DNA of 19,271 bases. Source: JAADHY01 sp964428935. Its GTDB lineage: Bacteria > Planctomycetota > Planctomycetia > Planctomycetales > Planctomycetaceae. Within the stretch, counting starts at the first letter, position 1; each line of letters starts with the position of its first letter. The position numbers and the translations under genes are program-made. Below, in pieces: positions 18,601 through 19,271 of this stretch. The notes beneath the pieces were generated by a model. The model was not told the DNA's origin, made no database searches, and saw nothing but the letters and a program-made list of their open reading frames with translations. The stretch spans positions 1 to 19,271 of the forward strand of contig CAYSAG010000073.1 of assembly GCA_964428935.1 (NCBI GenBank), written 5' to 3'.

Positions 18601-19271
18601 GGGCGTCACCGTGGTCGACGCGGACGGCGACAACCAAGTCGTTCTGGAAGGCGAGCCGGCCGCGGTCAACGCCGTGCTGGACGGCTTGACGTTCCAACCG
18701 GTCGCCCACTCCGACCAGGAGTCCACACTGCTGGTGACGACAAACGACTTGGGCCACTTCCCGCCTCTGCCTTTGTCCACCGAGGACGCGGTTCCCATTG
18801 TGGTCAACGCCGTGGCGGACGCACCGAACCTGGCAGCGAACCGTTCGGTGCGGACGAACGAGGACACGGCGGTGAACCTGGGGCTGTCGGCGTCGCGAGT
18901 AGACAGGGACGGCTCGGAGACGCTGACGGTGACCGTGACTGGAGCTCCGGCCGGAACGGTGTTGTCGGACGGGGTCAACCAGGTGCAGAGTCAGGGGCTG
19001 GGCGACGTGTTGGACATTACCGGCTGGGACTACGCCAACGTCACGGTGACTCCGCCGCAGCACAGCGACAGCGAGTTCCAATTGACGGTCACGGCCACGG
19101 CGACGGAAACGAGGCCGACGAGCGACGACACGACCGTGTCGGTGTTGACGGCCCAGAGCCAGGTGGTCGTGGACGTGTTCGTGGACGCGGTGGCGGACGC
19201 TCCGGTGGTTCCACCTGACCAGAACGTGGTGACGGACGAAGACACGCCGGTGGTGGTCGACCTGAGCGGCT
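6686..19271 (+). CDS. Giant LEPR-XLL-type surface protein with embedded matrixin-like metallopeptidase (3' end beyond window)
   Basis: The frame stays open for 4195 codons without a stop and continues past the window. Residues 1-35 are very basic, followed by FLEDRTLLSA (38-47), the LEPR-XLL-like motif found at the start of large planctomycete surface proteins; there is no classical hydrophobic signal peptide. In order the protein shows alpha-type repeats (134-461), an Ig-like part (about 534-625), a pre-peptidase-C-like domain split by a repeat array (627-1088), a zinc metallopeptidase (about 1136-1289), a second pre-peptidase-C-like domain (about 1300-1420), a long beta-helix (to about 2252), two more sandwich domains (to about 2599), propeller-like, lectin-like, a second beta-helix (about 3379-3572), Ig-like and cadherin-like parts. 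It is expected outside the cell or on the cell surface, in adhesion, structure or polymer processing; exact role unknown. Codon use is GC-rich, and nearly free of TTA, CTA and TCA, which keeps the opposite strand open. Confidence 0.93.
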   Translation, partial: MLLTSWIRQVRSRLAWERWRRRQAKRRPRQTGAGPVEFLEDRTLLSAPKFVSVSPNVGPLLATPNNAPPERFTRAPRELTFSFGHGQTLDAGTLSGIRVLRAGDDAQKASLTLTEADFGTANPVTVTFEAVDPGVQGNRTTLRFAKSDLGVNVPPTVSVDGQQISVTLNSNATTPTTAQELVDAVNNDPVASQLVVVSVAGDAGADVTTNFAVREYPLSGGVGFTRAWATWDFGTGGQAVVDFVAPRVGTQENGTQLVFQSQDLGGRGRPEVVVSGRTVTVTLDTDAAGGGAAATTVQQLLQEVNAKASHLVQAFLRFGSDANTKLNGVPDKTLTLQGAAAASATLDQGTFGAAAPVEVLFRASSAGPSGNRIQLVFTKSDRTAAGTPGVGVRVVGSRIEVDLDTDAAGGGAAATTAQQLVDAINGDAAASALVTASLPVGEPNVDVTTNFAGGTFQLSGADVELTPGYVALGDTPDQVIYRFSHTLPDDLYAIQIVGAGGEPTLNPLKNTAGEVFAGGDDVLVRFDLDLPPQVLTVVPQPVDRTGGGLVQRRDRIDVYFSEDLDPATAETPAFYRLVDTHGTVQADDDTVLLPSRVDYDAAAKKATLTFAQPLPDSTYRLQVGPSTEPNDDLSNGQPIELGTLFDSTDFTDLAFLGDHNGSNDVDLYQFSVDRDRSILTASVLPNQTLDTHLRLFDQNGNPVLANEVQQISFDGTPTRGWFQLQFDGQTTDPIPYNATVQQVHDALAALSNIGANEVQRLTVNGSPTGGTFALQFDGETTADLAYNATALEVQQALQALPNIGAGNVTVAGGPLPGSPLTITFTGKFTDTDVPQLQVVQSQLAGGTNPSVSVVTVTQGRDDLLVTVPDQVVANEVQTLRITGGATGGTFALGFEGETTADILYNADAAAVEAALEALSSIGAGNVVVTGGPLPGTMKITFVGALAGTDVSQITVENDQLVGVNPQVEVATAVVGGTVVAGDALPSVPILVAFVGDLAQTDVSQLSVATNTTDDDSLQVTTLTQGATPVEDDSGGPGALDVLKLYGASPGTYYLGVSAAGNANYDPTDGSGAAGGTTTGSYHLTLTVDRSPVDGTDDNSSFAKATDLGTLGVAGQHVVDQRIGPPAQPPLPEDVNESSRGHRDVDYQEHLAPGGPDGPGVQAKAYNFKDVYGQDSQGNPLHNLITEEQKELARQIFELYSYYLGIQFYETANQGITVVTGDLQVLEGQSGPGGVLGLGGPDMVVLDAMDFQSGPDQYGGLWFRTALHEIGHAIGLDHDYELPAIMSGSFTQEPVYPSQHDITHGRELHQLDSNDIDLYKFTLDQAGTLTAELVAERLDDPALSQRLDGLLTLFREDANGNREIIARNDDYFGDDPFVSLTLEAGTYYLAVTSTGNTDFDPRIENSGWGGRTAGPYELHLTFTPSEPASTIRDTTGNALDGDWDGQAGGTFEFDFQAGETLFVDKTAAAGGDGSLAAPYNEIDQALAAAGSRVVVPKEGAAHIREGDSFAVYDGTGGLRVFEFDSDGQVQQAGATPVAYLDAANNPVDQATLAQNIHAAIDSLAEFVAPRRGAVVDVRLAGSGATTRVDLSKTPALLAAPNLVRILPNGGTDGVVETPGDNAPYLLGRDDLFNELPDGRTFNVPQGVTVVVDAGVILKAQDTVIDVGTSSGSYDRRGASLQVLGTPEVPVYLTSYEFDGLGGDSDGVSDGENPGDWGGLVFRPDSDFVGPDADPTAPKIFLNTVAFADLSFGGGQVVVDSVRQVFTPIHLQGARPRIAHNTIRDSADAAISADPASFDTSRGRIGPEIRDNWLSNNSINGLFVRIRTQAGRPLDVLDVSARFDDTDIVHVITQPLVISGAPGGPVEVNGEMQPRVAGRLQIDPGTVVKLDHARIEMGRGASHLIAEGTAEDPIIFTSLRDDRYGVGGTFDTSNNGSTTPPQPGDWGGFLFNAVSQGHFSHVLVSYAGGSGVPIEGGSDAFNTFEIRQAEVRLVNSRVENNAGGRAVGDRNGRGRNTAATIFVLGAQPILVNNVFRNNQGELITIDVNSLQSRYQPDSGPATQPWVPYDPDQPGEGTYFDQFADNHGPLVRWNRMENNGLNGMRVRGDVLTTESVWDDTDVVHVVRDEIRIVENHHVWSGLTLMSAPDASLVVKLQGSNAGFTVDGDPLDIDDRVGGVLHIVGQPKYPVVLTSLADDTYGAGADLAGFPQYDTNGDGPSSGSPGDWRSIRIDRFAHDRNVAYVLESESVGGEDVNRLPTSAQYLGTLAPNEKSGDDLRKLGFEIHGFLDAGGDVDVYSFDAVAGTEVWLDVDRTSPGLDAVLELVDSGGTVLARSTDNNTLSGLAQPLAKDARLERDYYTLNPLDPGMSLKLPGPRGSTGTYYVRVRSNADTDGPYQLQIRLHQLDEVPGTSVRMADIRYATSGIEVLGQPAHSPLSGESAEVNNSANNTFAGAQPLGNLLASDRNVLSVAGVLSGAADVDWYRFDVDVQQIQSIAGVNDGTKTFPVVFDIDYADGLGRPDLTLAVFDSTGRLIYVGRESNVPDDLPAGQGTDLDDLSRGSVGPLDPFIGPVHLPAAAPGGTLTYYVAVMSNQRIPAVLDQTYVPNATAANTRLEPVDSLTRIVEDHIGFTGYDSNGTQVDPTTGPLFDIDGAVRLAAHVVPYQFSDVVLYVASASDGLLAVNPVTGQLIAQLNGGFQADDITIRTDGRFYAYRSLANAANTAGELAVVDPGTGTLSSNVQDSILGGTPTPDNTPNSFLVTDTVDALAFERTGAGPSYRLWYSVRANSNTDPTKTTSFLYRARSGGSAADGGGFGVVGEIQPQGVRSARWVYQFTDAQGATKDVAFDAKWPGLYGNALTINVRLNQTPTSVRVSGTSITIDLATNGTVQDLVDAVNQNPQASSMVTARLIDSGNNTITPTAVTLDQFQPGQGAPLKGYVTGLTYHGGTLYGVTSAGEFLRIDTTNGRATVIHDFSADGIPGFEGLTLGPQNVENHRYKDMLFAVTTNGRLVAFDTSGNLQPVFTGDATSVPLPAGSLRGLAFSPLDFNLWHPTNRRGNDPGRGINAAPDNSRSPSQAVRNVPGPDQTEGQGGISFYFGFDAGGYVAYNGVGGNPAGPFNGQYGVYDATFQQDLASNPNIANTYNLPGGAHGELLTDTFSLAGYSAADHPTLYFNYFLATENDNGAAGTIRDSARVWISPDGRTNWELIATNNEALGEELPNFVTHSALATGAANTRTQQVQPLFDAGQWRQARIDLARYAGRPNLKLKFEFTTAQAGAAPNERFLNNRFEGFYIDDIVIGFSERGEMVTGAPSGQTGVVPVETEVSGTYQGAYQLEIRRGPLYQENTSETSGLTSVQRTWDTNTRFVAEQDWNPFWSSDRAHDRGDRNAFREQGWIDIQQNRIWDVAQYGILADTGVRDSAAEGSKPHPGSLINFYPFNSTQLVPGVTIKNNVVANAGTAAILFSGDPNAANQPAAPIPHGKIVNNTVFGSPVGILVTENAAPTLVNNLVVQNQTGVQVDASSRSAGTAVERNLFRDNAANGLVGNNPLVDPPGPLFVDPANGNFYPAAGSPAVDRSQKTVFERSDYAAFLNQLGFPQSNVEAPNVDMLGQLRLDDPSRPPSGFGGEIFYDVGAIERADFEAPVAWLVDPQDGGPNDLDPTAHVVRLQDPQLLTQFVVQLTDQGMGIDRFRVNKDQVALFEEDASGRRLLVEGTDYFFAYNANTQQIILTAATTFAVDRHYLIVLDNTPDGVEFTPLGVSTGLTDNGIRDLAGNPLRKNRTDGTTVFEVYLTDENDAPVNTVPGTQTIDEDQTLTFSAATGNAVTVFDADAFLHPDARFRTVAVTLTTENAGEVLTLPQTAWLKTDLGTLGAATVRFEVAAGGLDAVTVQVTESDHGDGNPAPTVTEDVNNRVVQIDLNSQPGAQTTVDDLIAAVNAQSTLLTASLASGDGTTNLSAALVGTVRAGDVPLQFQVGVTVVDADGDNQVVLEGEPAAVNAVLDGLTFQPVAHSDQESTLLVTTNDLGHFPPLPLSTEDAVPIVVNAVADAPNLAANRSVRTNEDTAVNLGLSASRVDRDGSETLTVTVTGAPAGTVLSDGVNQVQSQGLGDVLDITGWDYANVTVTPPQHSDSEFQLTVTATATETRPTSDDTTVSVLTAQSQVVVDVFVDAVADAPVVPPDQNVVTDEDTPVVVDLSG
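6791..6826 (+). other. LEPR-XLL-like motif
   Basis: These codons encode V36-E37-F38-L39-E40-D41-R42-T43-L44-L45-S46-A47 after a stretch of Arg and Lys. The pattern (F/L)E.R.LLSA is the hallmark of a large planctomycete class of surface proteins and probably takes part in export or anchoring; the mechanism is not established. Confidence 0.8.
7085..8068 (+). repeat. Three consecutive alpha-type repeat modules (residues 134-461)
   Basis: Three units, 7085-7348, 7430-7702 and 7781-8068, share the pattern GN-x-x-x-L-x-F, then V-x-G-x-x-I-x-V-x-L-x-T, then TTAQ-x-LVDA-x-N. Units two and three share the peptide DTDAAGGGAAATT but spell it with different synonymous codons, so the copies are not recent. 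Related units occur alone at 15233-15451 and 18401-18553. The fold is not recognised. Confidence 0.75.
8564..9949 (+). other. Pre-peptidase-C-like domain interrupted by a repeat array
   Basis: The first half (8564-8797) reads EPNDDLSNGQ, NDVDLYQFSV, DTHLRLFDQNGNPVL. The second half (9776-9949) reads DDSGGPGALDVLKLY, GTYYLGVSAAGNANYDP, GSYHLTLTVD. Together they make one pre-peptidase-C-like beta-sandwich as seen in many bacterial secreted proteins. The array at 8798-9775 falls in the loop after the NGNPVL strand. The assignment rests on these motifs only. Confidence 0.6.
8798..9775 (+). repeat. Beta-type repeat array: half, full, full, half
   Basis: Units begin at 8798, 8948 and 9302 with ANEVQ and continue GGTFALQFDGETT, YNA, ALxALxNIGAGNV, GGPLPG, TFxGxxxxTDVxQL. 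The first unit holds only the first half (8798-8947). The second and third are complete (118 and 103 residues). A fourth, from about 9611, holds only the second half (GDALPSVPILVAFVGDLAQTDVSQLSV). Copies differ in both codons and residues, so they are old. Confidence 0.8.
10091..10552 (+). other. Matrixin-like zinc metallopeptidase domain
   Basis: The segment has HEIGHAIGLDH at residues 1267-1277, with zinc ligands H1267, H1271 and H1277 and catalytic E1268. The Met-turn PAIMSG places M1285 eight residues after the third His, the spacing seen in matrixins. Upstream, the helix LARQIFELYSYYLGIQF and strand GITVVTGD fit the start of a metzincin fold. All key residues are present, so the domain could be active; its substrate is unknown and might be the protein itself or neighbouring surface proteins. 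Confidence 0.85.
10583..10945 (+). other. Second pre-peptidase-C-like domain
   Basis: Directly after the metallopeptidase, the protein reads NDIDLYKFTLDQAGTLTAEL, DGLLTLFREDANG, GTYYLAVTSTGNTDFDP and GPYELHLTF. Such domains commonly flank secreted peptidases. Here the domain is uninterrupted, unlike the one before the peptidase. Confidence 0.65.
11159..13440 (+). other. Long right-handed beta-helix region with an inserted gamma-type module
   Basis: The region is preceded by FVDKTAAAGGDGSLAAPYNEIDQALAA, a typical beginning of secreted beta-helix domains. Then come repeated short strands such as PRIAHNTIRDSADAAISADP, RLVNSRVENNAGG and LVNNVFRNNQG, and repeated GDWGG phrases (at about 11826, 12512 and, as GDWRS, 13352). 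The gamma-type module (about 11159-11476: REGDSFAVYDGTGGLRVFEF, NNPVDQATLAQNIHAAI) lies between the entry strand and LVRILPNGG. Such helices often bind or cut polysaccharides, but no catalytic set could be identified. Confidence 0.6.
13500..14480 (+). other. Two further pre-peptidase-C-like sandwich domains
   Basis: The first has FEIHGFLDAGGDVDVYSFD, LDAVLELVDSGGTVLARS and GTYYVRVRSNADTDGPYQLQI. The second has NNTFAGAQPLGNL, GVLSGAADVDWYRFDV, DLTLAVFDSTGRLIYVG and LTYYVAVMS. The DVDxYxFD signature is shared with the two earlier copies. They are likely structural or calcium-dependent modules. Confidence 0.6.
14680..15800 (+). other. Propeller-like region split by an alpha-type module
   Basis: Segments such as VVLYVASASDGLLAVNPVTG, GRFYAYRSL, GELAVVDPGTG, LTYHGGTLYGVTSAGEFLRI and DMLFAVTTNGRLVAFDTSG resemble blades of a beta-propeller. 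They are interrupted by the alpha-type repeat at 15233-15451. Blade count is unclear, so the fold is an inference. Confidence 0.45.
15233..15451 (+). repeat. Isolated alpha-type repeat with atypical codons
   Basis: The unit reads GLYGNALTINVRLNQ, VRVSGTSITIDLAT and VQDLVDAVNQNPQASSMVTA. It uses codons rare elsewhere in the gene, among them AGG twice, GTA, ACA twice, GAT, a run of ATC-ACA-ATC and the TTA at 15449. This suggests later arrival than its surroundings. Confidence 0.65.
15830..16610 (+). other. Lectin-like beta-sandwich segment
   Basis: The part reads GISFYFGFDAGGYVAYNG, then TLYFNYFLATEND, DSARVWISPDG, WELIATNNE, ARIDLARYAG, LKLKFEFTTA and EGFYIDDIVIGF. The pattern of a jelly-roll with a closing IDDIVIGF strand is common in MAM-like or other carbohydrate-binding sandwiches of bacterial surface proteins. 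No exact family can be given. Confidence 0.45.
16820..17400 (+). other. Second beta-helix segment
   Basis: Short repeated strands occur: IDIQQNRIWDVAQYGILADTG, VTIKNNVVANAGTAAILFSG, KIVNNTVFGSPVGILV, PTLVNNLVVQNQTGVQV and VERNLFRDNAANGLVG. They end in FVDPANGNFYPAAGSPAVDRS, a usual closing turn of such helices. No catalytic residues could be assigned. Confidence 0.65.
18060..19271 (+). repeat. Cadherin-like / tandem repeat region, cut by window end
   Basis: Repeat starts share the pattern DEDxxxxxxxL: NTVPGTQTIDEDQTLTFSA (about 18080), LAANRSVRTNEDTAVNLGLS (about 18832) and VPPDQNVVTDEDTPVVVDLSG (about 19211). The connecting phrases VVNAVADAP and VDAVADAP mark unit ends. Such repeats form long stalks in adhesins, often binding calcium. 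An alpha-type repeat (18401-18553) sits in the first unit. The array continues beyond the window. Confidence 0.65.

Overview
The window is GC-rich and most likely comes from a member of the Planctomycetota. The strongest clue is the very large surface protein on the + strand, whose basic N-terminus carries an LEPR-XLL-like motif (FLEDRTLLSA), followed by pre-peptidase-C-like, beta-helix and cadherin-like modules. A DUF481 outer-membrane protein, a secreted GH5 hydrolase and REP-like palindromes fit that origin. Genus cannot be decided from the sequence. No rRNA, tRNA, CRISPR array or classical transposase gene was seen.

Layout. Positions 1-55 hold three back-to-back palindromes. Then come two minus-strand genes that overlap by ATGA and look like an operon transcribed towards position 1: a membrane-anchored protein joining a heparinase-like beta-sandwich to a class I SAM methyltransferase (1598-3280), then a GH5 glycoside hydrolase (63-1601). 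After a gap of about 470 bp, a third minus-strand gene (3766-5883) encodes a DUF481 outer-membrane beta-barrel behind a 400-residue disordered linker. A divergent region of about 800 bp (5884-6685) leads to the giant + strand gene, which begins at 6686 behind a strong ribosome binding site. It stays open for 4195 codons and runs off the window end, so it fills 65% of the window. Long open frames on the opposite strand of this gene are shadows.

The giant protein contains a matrixin-like zinc metallopeptidase (HEIGHAIGLDH, Met-turn M1285) set among adhesive and structural modules: pre-peptidase-C-like sandwiches, right-handed beta-helices, propeller-like and lectin-like parts, Ig-like and cadherin-like repeats. 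Several small repeat modules appear to sit inside these domains rather than between them. One of them (15233-15451) has codon use unlike its surroundings.

The most unusual find is at 3050-3208. A 159-bp palindromic element with 14-bp imperfect terminal inverted repeats (13/14) is flanked by 9-bp direct repeats and sits in frame inside the N-terminus of the methyltransferase fusion. It adds exactly 56 codons and splits what otherwise reads as a normal signal-anchor. It shares a 24-nt core, inverted, with the palindromes at the window start. This resembles in-frame palindromic elements such as those of Rickettsia. A second oddity is that the methyltransferase would lie outside the cytoplasm unless an internal GTG start at 2242 is used.
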